Assembly: GCF_030418125.1 (NCBI RefSeq) | Contig: NZ_JAUHTR010000006.1 | Coordinates: 1-64,000 of the forward strand | DNA: 64,000 nucleotides | From: Fictibacillus fluitans | GTDB taxonomy: Bacteria > Bacillota > Bacilli > Bacillales > Fictibacillaceae | Direction of reading: 5' to 3' | Part shown: positions 1 through 7,019 of the stretch, in pieces | Position numbering within the stretch: position 1 is the first letter of the stretch | Layout of the letters: the number at the start of each line of letters is the position of its first letter | Made by a program: the position numbers and the translations under genes | Notes under the pieces: model-generated | What the model saw: the letters and a program-made list of their open reading frames with translations, nothing else | The model's database searches: none | Told to the model about the DNA's origin: nothing

Positions 1-39
1 AGGAAAAACTTATCGTTTTTCCGTCCTGCTTTCATTTTA

Positions 40-59
40 GGGACTTATTGGACAGCCCC
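40..59. mobile_element. Possible insertion-sequence terminal repeat
   Basis: The 20-base string GGGACTTATTGGACAGCCCC resembles the terminal inverted repeats of several Bacillus transposons that end in GGGGCTGTCC. It could be the end of an IS that lies mostly left of the window. No transposase and no partner repeat are visible, so this rests on resemblance only. A small perfect hairpin (8-bp stem at 2-9 and 15-22) lies beside it. Confidence 0.3.
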
Positions 60-101
60 GTTTTTTTGTAATTTAGAACATATCAGCTGGTAAGGGAGCG
101 A

Positions 102-695
102 TTAGCCGGCAGCCCTTCGTTTCCGGTTTTTGTACACAAACTTATAGAGCAGGAAACAAAGAAGAAGGACACCCACGCCAATCAGAATATAAGTCTGTGA
201 GGCTTCGAGTACGGAGTTGACGGTTTTTATTTCACCCAGCCTTCCCAAAAACAGCATGGCAATCGCCAGGGGGAAAACACCGATAAAGGTTAATCCGCCA
301 AACTTCCAACGGTTGACCTTGCTCATTCCGGCCGCATATGAGACATAGTTTCCTATGCCGAACGGGCGTGAAAGTGCAATGCTCCACTCCCCGTATTTCT
401 TGAACACCCTTTTAGTCTTCTCTACCTTTTTCTCGTCAAACTTTTCTCTCATTTTGCTTTCGAGCTTATAGCCGATCATGTACGGAACATAACTGAATAA
501 TGTATAAACAGCGCTTACGGCCAATGCCAGCAGCACCGTCCCTATCAGCCCCGGCTTCAGCAGAAACCCATAGATTAATATAACCAGCGCTCCGGGAAAG
601 GGAACGGAGGAGGCTTCCAGTGCCGTTCCGATGAACAGGCCTGCAGCTCCCAGCTCTCGTAAAAAATGAAAAATCATTTCAAACACAACATTCAT
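102..695 (-). CDS. DedA-family membrane protein
   Basis: A 197-residue polytopic membrane protein of the DedA family, whose better studied members act in membrane homeostasis and undecaprenyl-phosphate or phospholipid movement. An early acidic-proline motif (EASSVPFPG, about residues 27-35) and a later SRPFGIGNYVSYAAG segment fit the family re-entrant loops. At least four hydrophobic stretches are visible, and the C-terminus is basic (KNRKRR). The ATG at 695 was chosen because AGGAGAGGAG lies just upstream. A longer open frame to 812 adds a basic stretch with no ribosome site and would nearly reach the divergent gene at 829. The substrate is unknown. Confidence 0.85.
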   Translation of the reverse strand: MNVVFEMIFHFLRELGAAGLFIGTALEASSVPFPGALVILIYGFLLKPGLIGTVLLALAVSAVYTLFSYVPYMIGYKLESKMREKFDEKKVEKTKRVFKKYGEWSIALSRPFGIGNYVSYAAGMSKVNRWKFGGLTFIGVFPLAIAMLFLGRLGEIKTVNSVLEASQTYILIGVGVLLLCFLLYKFVYKNRKRRAAG

Positions 696-828
696 TCTCC
701 TCTCCTGTCTTCTCCTCCTCTTTATTCCCTTTCCCGCCAATTTCAATCTCTTTGGTTTAAACGGCTTCGGCAAGGGGTAGATAGATTTTAAGTCGACTAT
801 TACTGAATCCACTCAGGAGGATACATAC

Positions 829-1113
829 ATGAAAAAAATTTGTTCAAAAACGGTCTCCATGACACAGGATGCTTCTAAATTTACCATTCAAATGATAACG
901 GATTTCGTCAATATATCACGTTCCTATCAATCCAACGTTTTTCTTTGTAAAAACGGTATTACCCTTCAAGCAAAAAAATTATCCTGCCTGGTAACTTTTT
1001 TTATGATGCTTCGCAAGGATGAATCCTTTCTTCTTATTACAGAAGGTCCTGATGCAGACTCCGCGATCCGGCAGCTGCTCCAACAGCTTACTCCTTCACA
1101 GGCTACTGCATAA
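829..1113 (+). CDS. Degenerate HPr-fold protein without phospho-sites
   Basis: A 94-residue protein that aligns along its length with HPr, the phosphocarrier of the sugar phosphotransferase system. It keeps the spacing of the fold, including an NGITLQAKKL segment matching HPr NGKTVNLKSI. The active-site histidine region is replaced (DASKFTI for GIHARPA), and the regulatory Ser46 position is lysine. It therefore cannot be phosphorylated as HPr is, and a binding role is more likely. AGGAGG lies 8 nt before the ATG. It is divergent from the DedA gene at 102-695 and ends in a strong hairpin. The family assignment comes from manual alignment and its function is unknown. Confidence 0.6.
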   Translation: MKKICSKTVSMTQDASKFTIQMITDFVNISRSYQSNVFLCKNGITLQAKKLSCLVTFFMMLRKDESFLLITEGPDADSAIRQLLQQLTPSQATA

Positions 1114-1114
1114 A

Positions 1115-1142
1115 AGAAGCGCTGAATGATGTCAGCGCTTCT
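1115..1142. terminator. Bidirectional rho-independent terminator
   Basis: A perfect 11-bp stem (1115-1125 with 1132-1142, AGAAGCGCTGA) and a 6-nt loop sit between two convergent genes. T-rich sequence follows on the plus strand and TTTTAT follows on the minus strand, so it can serve both. Confidence 0.85.
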
Positions 1143-1156
1143 TTCTTTGTGTCTGC

Positions 1157-1807
1157 CTAAAGTCCGAGCTTTTTTTGCCACCTTTTTCTTGTAAGCACCG
1201 GCAGGACAATTAAAATGATCAGGATAATCGAAGAGATTAAGATTTCCTTCATGCCGGTATGCGCTACTGAAGATCCGATATAGGTATACGCCAGCGTTCC
1301 GGGTATAATACCTATGGCTGTTGCTGCCGCATAATCTCTGAACTTCACATTTGCCGCTGCGGTCAGATAGCTGACAAGGTCGTAATTCAGGATTGGCAGT
1401 AACCGGAGAATCAGCACATAAATAAAGCCTTTCTCTTTGATCCCCTCCTGCACCTTCTGATACTTGCCATTCCATTCTTTTTTCATCGCCTTTTTTCCAA
1501 TCCACCTGACCGCGAGATAGGTCATTAAACCGCCGGAAAGCGACCCGATGTAGGTATAGAGGCATCCGTAATAAAGCCCGAAGGCCAATCCGCTCGTAAT
1601 CGCAAAAACGGAGGACGGGAACAGTACAAATGGCCTCAGACCGTACAGCACAATAAAAACAATCGGTGCCCAGACGCCCCAGGAAAGAATCCACTCCCGA
1701 AACACTTCAGGTGTTAAGTTTAAATAGTTGTGATTGATATACAATAGCAGAATCGCGCCCAGGGCGATTATTAAAAGTTTCATCCAGTTTCTTTTGTTGC
1801 GAATCAA
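1157..1807 (-). CDS. TVP38/TMEM64-family membrane protein
   Basis: A 216-residue protein of the TVP38/TMEM64 (SNARE-associated, DedA superfamily) group, with about six hydrophobic segments. The motifs FVLFPSSVFAITSGLAFG (about residues 60-77) and LRLLPILNYDLVSY (about 134-147) are the family signature loops. The start is TTG at 1807, preceded by GAGAGGAG at good spacing. The internal ATG at 1783 has no ribosome site. It is divergent from the HPr-like gene at 1957, repeating the arrangement seen at 102-1113. Substrate and role are not known. Confidence 0.85.
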   Translation of the reverse strand: MIRNKRNWMKLLIIALGAILLLYINHNYLNLTPEVFREWILSWGVWAPIVFIVLYGLRPFVLFPSSVFAITSGLAFGLYYGCLYTYIGSLSGGLMTYLAVRWIGKKAMKKEWNGKYQKVQEGIKEKGFIYVLILRLLPILNYDLVSYLTAAANVKFRDYAAATAIGIIPGTLAYTYIGSSVAHTGMKEILISSIILIILIVLPVLTRKRWQKKLGL

Positions 1808-1956
1808 TGCGTGTTTCTCCTCTCTTCTGTCATACCTTTATATTTTCCATTACTTTCCGATAGAAGTCACTTTTATTTTCATTATATTTATGACATTTCC
1901 TCTTTACTCCTTCATAAGCTGTATAAAAAAGAAGATTTCAGAGGGAGAGAGACGCT

Positions 1957-2202
1957 TTGAAAGTCATTGCTAAAAAACCCATCTATGCCAGAAATGCCGG
2001 CCAGTTTGTGCAATTTACCGGCCGTTTTGAGGAGTCTGTGTATGTAAAAAAAGGAGATAAGACAGCTGATGGCAAAAGCCTTCTCGGACTGATCGCCTTA
2101 TCCATCCAGCCGGGGCAGGAGATTGAAATAACAAGCACGGCAGATTTAGCCATTCTGCAGGATCAGTTGTTGCAATCCGAGCTGTTTGAACAAGCGGAAT
2201 AA
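1957..2202 (+). CDS. Crh-like HPr-fold protein (His site lost, Ser site kept)
   Basis: An 81-residue HPr-fold protein. The phospho-histidine position is tyrosine in YARNAG (HPr has HARPA), so phosphotransfer from enzyme I is not expected. The segment DGKSLLGLIAL matches HPr NLKSIMGVMSL with Ser46 kept. B. subtilis Crh has the same logic: glutamine at position 15, Ser46 phosphorylated by HPr kinase, binding to CcpA. A signalling rather than transport role is inferred. The start is TTG at 1957 after GAGGGAGAG. The 149-bp spacer to the divergent TVP38 gene must hold both promoters. A true Crh would be near 85 residues. Confidence 0.65.
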   Translation: MKVIAKKPIYARNAGQFVQFTGRFEESVYVKKGDKTADGKSLLGLIALSIQPGQEIEITSTADLAILQDQLLQSELFEQAE

Positions 2203-2211
2203 AGCCCATAA

Positions 2212-2245
2212 AAAAACTGCCCCACTGACATTAGGGGCAGTTTTT
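2212..2245. terminator. Bidirectional terminator
   Basis: A perfect 12-bp stem (2212-2223 with 2234-2245, AAAAACTGCCCC) with a 10-nt loop lies between the convergent HPr-like and YolD-like genes. The stem ends give T-runs on both strands. Confidence 0.88.
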
Positions 2246-2256
2246 CCATTTTATTT

Positions 2257-2595
2257 TTATAAAAGGGTAATGTCAGCGACCGCCTGCAGGAAAACGTCCT
2301 GTCTTCCTCCTTCGTCATCCACCATTCTGAGCATGCGGCGGTATGGATCGTAATAATAGATGCATCCCCTCACTTGTTTCCCGGCAAAAGCGCCGCTCCG
2401 GCAATTAATTTCCACCCGGGCTGCCTCTTCCATCGCAAAAAGGATCTGCCGGTTCATCTCCTCCATCAGCTGCTCATCCCATTCATGGCCTTCATCAGCT
2501 GCGCCTGTATCTTCCTGCTCCCATTCCCTTAATTGCTTCACATGCTCAGGCAGCATCATGGAAGTCCATTTAAGGCTTCCCCGGTCTTTAATCAT
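2257..2595 (-). CDS. yqjX: YolD-like protein
   Basis: A 112-residue YolD-like family member. The N-terminal block DRGSLKWTSMMLPEHV and the later GXIYYYDPYRRMLRM block are family hallmarks. YolD-like proteins are found next to UvrX-type polymerases, as here (21-nt gap), and are thought to act with or regulate them in the DNA-damage response. The fold is proposed to be Tudor/SH3-like. It is probably co-transcribed with the upstream polymerase under the LexA box near 3940 and ends at the hairpin at 2212-2245. Confidence 0.85.
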   Translation of the reverse strand: MIKDRGSLKWTSMMLPEHVKQLREWEQEDTGAADEGHEWDEQLMEEMNRQILFAMEEAARVEINCRSGAFAGKQVRGCIYYYDPYRRMLRMVDDEGGRQDVFLQAVADITLL

Positions 2596-2616
2596 GTTGA
2601 AGACGTCCTCCTTTCT

Positions 2617-3876
2617 CTATGCCTTATGACCGCCCAGGAGAGTACTCCGGTGCAGAGCTGTTCCTCCGCTCGTATAGGAGACGGCCCGAAGAAGAGCAGT
2701 TGATCCGTATTTTTTGCGGATATCATCCATGACATAGCCGAGTTTTCGTTTCTTTGGATGCTCCAGCGTAAAGATGCTTAACTGAGTCTCATTGTCATCG
2801 CACACATTGGAAAGGCAAATGGAAATTTTCCGGACGGTCTTCCCTTCATAAAATGTATCAAATAACTCCAGGCAGACATCATAGATTTCCATCGTAATAT
2901 TGGTAGGTTCTGCAATGGTTTTCGAGCGGTAAAACCCTCCGCCCCATTCCTCCTTGCTGTAGCCGATTCCAAGGCTGACCGTTCTTCCCGCTTTTTTGGC
3001 CGTCCGGGCCCTTCTTGCCACCTCTTCGCACATTTCGAGGATCACATGCCTGACTTCCTTCGAATCCGAGTAATCCCGCAGGAGAATCTGGCTTTTTCCA
3101 TAGCTGATCTGCCCCTGCATAATGGGTGCTCCCACCTCTGAGAGGTCCACACCCCAGGCATGATAGTACAGCTGATTGCCCATAATGCCAAACTTTTTTT
3201 CAAGAAGCGCCAGAGGATAGTGAGCCAGGTCCCCCACGGTCGTGATTCCCATCAAGTTCAGCGTCCGTTCCACCCGTGAGCCAATGCCCCACATCTTGCT
3301 TAGAGGCGTAAGCGTCCATAATTTTTCCGGGATATCCTCATACGTCCACGTGGCCACCCCGCGTTTTTTTGCTTCAAGATCGAGGCAGAGTTTAGCCATC
3401 AGCATATTGGGGCCGATGCCGATTGCACAGGGAAGCCCAAACTCTTCCTTGATGGCGGTGCGGATGGCCGATGCCAGCTCCACTGGTCCTCCCCATAAGC
3501 GTTCGGTCCCATCCGCCTGTATGAAGCTTTCGTCCACACTGTACGTATGAATCGCTTCCTTGGGGACGAACCGGCTAAGCAGACGCGTAATCTCCATGGA
3601 GCGCTTTAAAAAAAAGGACATTTGGGCGTCCACAATATGAATCCTGCTGTCTTTGGGAATCTCAAAAAGCCGGTTTCCGGTCCTTATGCCAAAATCCCTT
3701 TTCAAGCTGGGAGAAGCAGCCAGGACCACACTCCCCTGCCTTTCGGTGTTTCCGACGACGGCAAGATAACACTCCAGCGGATCCAGCCCCAAACGCACAG
3801 CCGCACAGCTGGCATAAAAACTCTTCATGTCCATGCACAAAATTGAACGATTTTGAACCTTGGAATAATCGATCAA
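2617..3876 (-). CDS. yqjW: UvrX-type Y-family DNA polymerase
   Basis: An error-prone translesion polymerase of the UvrX/YqjW group. Catalytic acidic residues are visible in CMDMKSFYASCAAV near the N-terminus and in the motif TYSVDESFIQ. A thumb helix-hairpin-helix region (MWGIGSRVERTLNLMGI) and a little-finger domain follow. The long open frame starts at 3930, but a TTG at 3876 has AAGGAGTG 8 nt upstream and gives the usual N-terminus (about 419 residues). The 3930 ATG has no ribosome site and lies about at the predicted transcription start. A LexA box lies upstream and a yolD-like gene downstream, as in B. subtilis yqjW-yqjX. Confidence 0.85.
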   Translation of the reverse strand: MIDYSKVQNRSILCMDMKSFYASCAAVRLGLDPLECYLAVVGNTERQGSVVLAASPSLKRDFGIRTGNRLFEIPKDSRIHIVDAQMSFFLKRSMEITRLLSRFVPKEAIHTYSVDESFIQADGTERLWGGPVELASAIRTAIKEEFGLPCAIGIGPNMLMAKLCLDLEAKKRGVATWTYEDIPEKLWTLTPLSKMWGIGSRVERTLNLMGITTVGDLAHYPLALLEKKFGIMGNQLYYHAWGVDLSEVGAPIMQGQISYGKSQILLRDYSDSKEVRHVILEMCEEVARRARTAKKAGRTVSLGIGYSKEEWGGGFYRSKTIAEPTNITMEIYDVCLELFDTFYEGKTVRKISICLSNVCDDNETQLSIFTLEHPKKRKLGYVMDDIRKKYGSTALLRAVSYTSGGTALHRSTLLGGHKA

Positions 3877-3936
3877 CTTCCTCACTCCTTCAAAATGCAA
3901 ACGTTCGTTCTCTTTATTATGTATACCCATTTTAAC

Positions 3937-3950
3937 CGAATATATGTTCT
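3937..3950 (-). promoter_or_regulatory. LexA (SOS) box in the yqjW promoter
   Basis: CGAATATATGTTCT matches the Bacillus LexA operator CGAAC-N4-GTTCG at 8 of 10 defined positions. It falls in the spacer of a candidate sigma-A promoter read on the minus strand (TTGAGA-N18-TAAAAT). Repression by LexA and induction by DNA damage are inferred. Confidence 0.7.
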
Positions 3951-4019
3951 GTTCTCAATGGAAATTTTTTCAGGGTGCTTCCGGTTCTTCGTTCCAACTT
4001 TGTGATTGAACAATAAAAA

Positions 4020-4048
4020 AACCCTCTCTTGCCTTTAAGAGAGGGGTT
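4020..4048 (-). terminator. Terminator after the sucrose-phosphate operon
   Basis: An inverted repeat AACCCTCTCTT / AAGAGAGGGGTT (one bulged G), just downstream of the stop codon at 4052 on the minus strand. A run of T follows on that strand. Confidence 0.8.
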
Positions 4049-4051
4049 GCT

Positions 4052-4798
4052 TTAACCATTGCTTTCCACTGTTTTCTTTTCAAAAAAATGTTCCCACGCT
4101 TCCCTGATTCCGCCGGCACAGTGATTTTCTGCCCGGAAAATAAGGGGATGTTCAGGAAGCATTTTCAGTTCATCCTGGCAATTTCCCACCACAACGGCAG
4201 GATAGTCCATCGTAATCATATCACGGTCATTTCCGGAGTCACCGGCAATAAGAATATTGGCATTCTCCCAGCCCTTTTCATGAAGAAGGAAGGAAAGAGC
4301 TTCCCCCTTGCCTGCGTTTGGCGGAAGAATGTCGACATCTCTGCCCGAGCTGAAAATCAGCTTGTGCGGCACTCCGTTTTCTTCGAGCTTTTGTTTTACT
4401 TCTTCAAACGCTGCCTCATCTTCGGCAAAGTAGGAAAGCCGGTGAGAGGAGGGTATGGATTGAGGCGTAAGCCCGCTGCACTGGTCGGCAATTCTGGAAA
4501 TTTCCTCAGGTCTCCACTGTTCCTCCAACGTTTTTTTCCATCGTTCATGAAGCTCCGGGTCGTCAAAATCATACATTTCCGTCCCGACATCGGAAATAAG
4601 AATGGAAGGCATTGGAAGATTTTCCACCTTGATCAATTCCATCGTCGAATCATGGTGGCGTCCGGTCACATATACCAGCTCAACCCCATAGGTTCGCTCC
4701 CCGTAATATTTAAACAGAGCAGAAGTCAGTTCCTGTTCTCCTACCAGGGTTCCATCAAGATCAGTAGCTAAAAGATGTGTAACGTTTTTTTGTTTCAC
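4052..4798 (-). CDS. HAD phosphatase, sucrose-6-phosphate phosphatase type
   Basis: A 248-residue HAD-superfamily phosphatase that matches sucrose-phosphate phosphatase. It has motif I DLDGT (nucleophile and acid aspartates), VTGRH for motif II, the capping segment LSYFAEDEAAF, NAGKGEAL lysine motif and GDSGNDRDM for motif IV. It should remove phosphate from the product of the upstream glycosyltransferase to give free sucrose or a close relative such as mannosylfructose. A GTG start at 4798 has GAGGAGG 9 nt upstream. The gene then overlaps the synthase by 38 nt, suggesting translational coupling. The longer open frame to 4903 has no ribosome site. Confidence 0.8.
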   Translation of the reverse strand: MKQKNVTHLLATDLDGTLVGEQELTSALFKYYGERTYGVELVYVTGRHHDSTMELIKVENLPMPSILISDVGTEMYDFDDPELHERWKKTLEEQWRPEEISRIADQCSGLTPQSIPSSHRLSYFAEDEAAFEEVKQKLEENGVPHKLIFSSGRDVDILPPNAGKGEALSFLLHEKGWENANILIAGDSGNDRDMITMDYPAVVVGNCQDELKMLPEHPLIFRAENHCAGGIREAWEHFFEKKTVESNG

Positions 4799-6005
4799 CT
4801 TCCAGAACCTCCTCATAAACCTGCTCGACTCTCGCCGCCACATTTGGCCAGCGGTAATCGCGTTCTGCAAGAGAGGACGCCTGTTTGCCAAGCCTTTGTG
4901 CAATAATATCGTTGTTTAATATGATTTCAAGGGTCAAAGCCAGATCCTGCGGGTCTTTTGGTGTAACAAGTAACCCGGTTTCTCCTTCAACCACCACGTT
5001 TTGCAGTCCGCCGACACGTGACGCAATTACCGGACATCCGCAGGCTTGAGCTTCTGCTGCCACCATGCCGAACGATTCATAATAGGACGGCACAACCGCC
5101 ACGTTCGCCGCATTAAAGTAGTCGGCCAGTTCTTCCTGGCTTTTTGGTCCGACAAAACGGACATAACGTTCAATTCCTTTTACCCATGAGCGCTGTTTCT
5201 CGGGTACCGGAAGCTGGTCATCGCCAATCTCTTCCTTTTGTCCGCCGGCAAGAACCAGTTTGGTGTCTGATGGTACATCTCCCCATTGAATTAAATACCT
5301 GAAAGCTTGAAGCAGAGTTTCAACGCCTTTTGTTTCTTCGAGCCGCCCTGCATAAAAAACCAAAGGTCCGTGGACGTCAAGCTTTTGTTTGGTAGCCGAT
5401 CGCTGGTTATATGGATAGAAGGTAGGAGATACACCTATTGGAATAACATCTACAGGCGCTGGCTGCTTAGCCACTTCATGAATCAGGCTTTTTTCGCTGT
5501 TGGTGGTGGCAATCACACGATTGGCGGAACGGAGAATGGTTCGTTCATACTGAAATCTGCGCTCATCCCTTTCTCCTGTTGCCCGTTCTTTTGCAGCGCC
5601 AAGGGAATGTGATGTATGAACAAACGGTATGTTGTATTTTCTTCGGAGCTGGCGTCCCAGAATTCCGGATAGCCAGTAGTGAGTATGAATAATGTCATAT
5701 TGGTCAAGAGGTGCAACCTCTTCAATTTCTTTAAAAAATGCCGGCAAGATTTGAAACATTTCATTTTTTGATACAAATCCTTTAAGCCCGGCCTGAATGC
5801 GGATGACTTTGGCACGTTTCCCAAAATTCTCTGTCTGCGGGGCATCTTTATCACACCAATGGGTTATAACATCAACATCCCATCCCCTGTTTTCCATTGC
5901 CAGGGCCAGGTGGTATACATAATTATTTTGTCCTCCGGCTTGCTTTCCACCGAGTTTTGCAAGCGGATCCCCATGATCTGAAATAAATAAAACTTTTTTA
6001 TTCAT
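4761..6005 (-). CDS. GT4 glycosyltransferase, sucrose-phosphate synthase type
   Basis: A 414-residue GT-B glycosyltransferase of family 4. The N-terminal GGQNNYVYHLALAM loop, HTHYWLSG and HTSHSLGAAKE are typical of sucrose-phosphate, mannosylfructose-phosphate and MshA synthases. The C-terminal half has YAGRLEETKG and the EX7E motif in ESFGMVAAEA, which bind the sugar nucleotide. Pairing with a sucrose-phosphate phosphatase favours NDP-glucose plus fructose-6-phosphate as substrates, but the acceptor is not proved. The ATG at 6005 follows GAGGGG at 8 nt. The upstream ATG at 6038 has no such site. A sigma-B-like promoter suggests an osmotic or general stress role. Such operons are uncommon in Bacillaceae. 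Confidence 0.75.
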   Translation of the reverse strand: MNKKVLFISDHGDPLAKLGGKQAGGQNNYVYHLALAMENRGWDVDVITHWCDKDAPQTENFGKRAKVIRIQAGLKGFVSKNEMFQILPAFFKEIEEVAPLDQYDIIHTHYWLSGILGRQLRRKYNIPFVHTSHSLGAAKERATGERDERRFQYERTILRSANRVIATTNSEKSLIHEVAKQPAPVDVIPIGVSPTFYPYNQRSATKQKLDVHGPLVFYAGRLEETKGVETLLQAFRYLIQWGDVPSDTKLVLAGGQKEEIGDDQLPVPEKQRSWVKGIERYVRFVGPKSQEELADYFNAANVAVVPSYYESFGMVAAEAQACGCPVIASRVGGLQNVVVEGETGLLVTPKDPQDLALTLEIILNNDIIAQRLGKQASSLAERDYRWPNVAARVEQVYEEVLEGETKKRYTSFSY

Positions 6006-6053
6006 TGTCGTTACCCCTCTTTCTATTGTTGCGGTCAATAGCCTGTACTAGAT

Positions 6054-6079
6054 ATACCCCGGTTTCGGCCAGGACAAAC
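6054..6079 (-). promoter_or_regulatory. Candidate sigma-B promoter of the sucrose operon
   Basis: On the minus strand, GTTTGT (6074-6079), a 14-nt spacer and GGGTAT (6054-6059) closely match the general-stress consensus GTTTAA-N12-15-GGGTAT. The -10 lies about 49 nt upstream of the synthase start at 6005. No comparably good sigma-A promoter was seen there. Confidence 0.6.
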
Positions 6080-6202
6080 CACAATCGGTACTTAAGACCT
6101 AATAAATTAAGACTTTTTACCTTTTGTTGAGAAGGTATGGAAATTAGAAAATCCGCGTAAATGATAAGAAAAGATCATTCACCAAGCAAAACATTTAGTT
6201 GA

Positions 6203-6217
6203 CATAATAATATTATG
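6203..6217. repeat. 15-bp perfect palindrome
   Basis: CATAATA-A-TATTATG lies 3 bp beyond the yqjQ stop codon. It may be a weak AT-only hairpin or an operator. The surrounding stretch 6080-6219 holds nothing else I recognise. Confidence 0.3.
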
Positions 6218-6219
6218 AT

Positions 6220-7008
6220 TTATTTCTGTTTAAAAGCGTCGCCTCCCAATTTTTCAACAAGCCTTGGGAAAATTTGATACAGTTTGCTTCCGGCATTCAT
6301 CCAGGAAGGAAGATTAATTTCCCGGACCGGTTGTCCCACAGCAGAAAGAATTTTTTTCGAGACATATTCCGGCGACAGCATCCACTTTTTAATGTTTGCT
6401 TCATACGATCCGGATTTATCGGCAATTGAAAAAAAATTGGTTTCAATCGGACCGGGATTTACGGTGGTCACATGTATCCCGCTTTCTGCAATTTCCATCC
6501 GCAATCCATTTGAAAAACCAAGAACAGCATGTTTGGAAGCCGCATAACCACTGGATTTGGGGGTAGAAATTTTCCCCGCCTGGGAAGCGATGTTAATGAT
6601 ATGCCCGGACCCCCGCCGAACCATTTGCGGCAGTACGGCCTGCGTGCAGGCCATAAGCCCGATCACATTCGTCTGCATCATGCCTGAGAGGTCTCTAAGG
6701 TCGGCATCGACGAAATAATCAAAAATCCCAAAGCCGGCATTGTTAATAAGCACATCAACCTGTAAATCAGAAGTGATTTTGTGAAACACTCTCCTGACGT
6801 CATCAATATTCCCTACATCCAGTTGATGAATGATAGGCTCACCGTTTCCTCCCGCTTTTATTTTCTCCTTAATCTGTTCAAGCTTCTCTTTATTGCGGGC
6901 AATCAGTACAAGCTGCGCACCCATGCGGGCAGCATCTGACGCCACCTGGGCACCCAGACCGCCGGATGCTCCTGTAATCACAATCACTTTATCTCTTACC
7001 TGGTTCAT
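6220..7008 (-). CDS. yqjQ: Short-chain dehydrogenase YqjQ
   Basis: A 262-residue classical short-chain dehydrogenase/reductase. It has the cofactor motif TGASGGLG (residues 12-19), NNAGFG (about 90), catalytic Ser in NIASQAG and the YAASK motif (Tyr and Lys). A PGPIET segment follows. Arg39 after the second strand (LIARNKEK) suggests NADPH. It is 11 nt downstream of the metallo-hydrolase yqjP, as in B. subtilis, and the two are likely co-transcribed. The substrate is unknown. Its own start ATG at 7008 follows AGGAGTTAATATC. Confidence 0.88.
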   Translation of the reverse strand: MNQVRDKVIVITGASGGLGAQVASDAARMGAQLVLIARNKEKLEQIKEKIKAGGNGEPIIHQLDVGNIDDVRRVFHKITSDLQVDVLINNAGFGIFDYFVDADLRDLSGMMQTNVIGLMACTQAVLPQMVRRGSGHIINIASQAGKISTPKSSGYAASKHAVLGFSNGLRMEIAESGIHVTTVNPGPIETNFFSIADKSGSYEANIKKWMLSPEYVSKKILSAVGQPVREINLPSWMNAGSKLYQIFPRLVEKLGGDAFKQK

Positions 7009-7019
7009 GATATTAACTC

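Noticed and set aside
966-1694. 242-codon minus-strand open frame
   Set aside because: It is a shadow of the TVP38 gene in another frame. It also crosses the terminator and the HPr-like gene, and its composition is not protein-like.
4088-4771. 227-codon plus-strand open frame
   Set aside because: Antisense to the HAD phosphatase with clear catalytic motifs.
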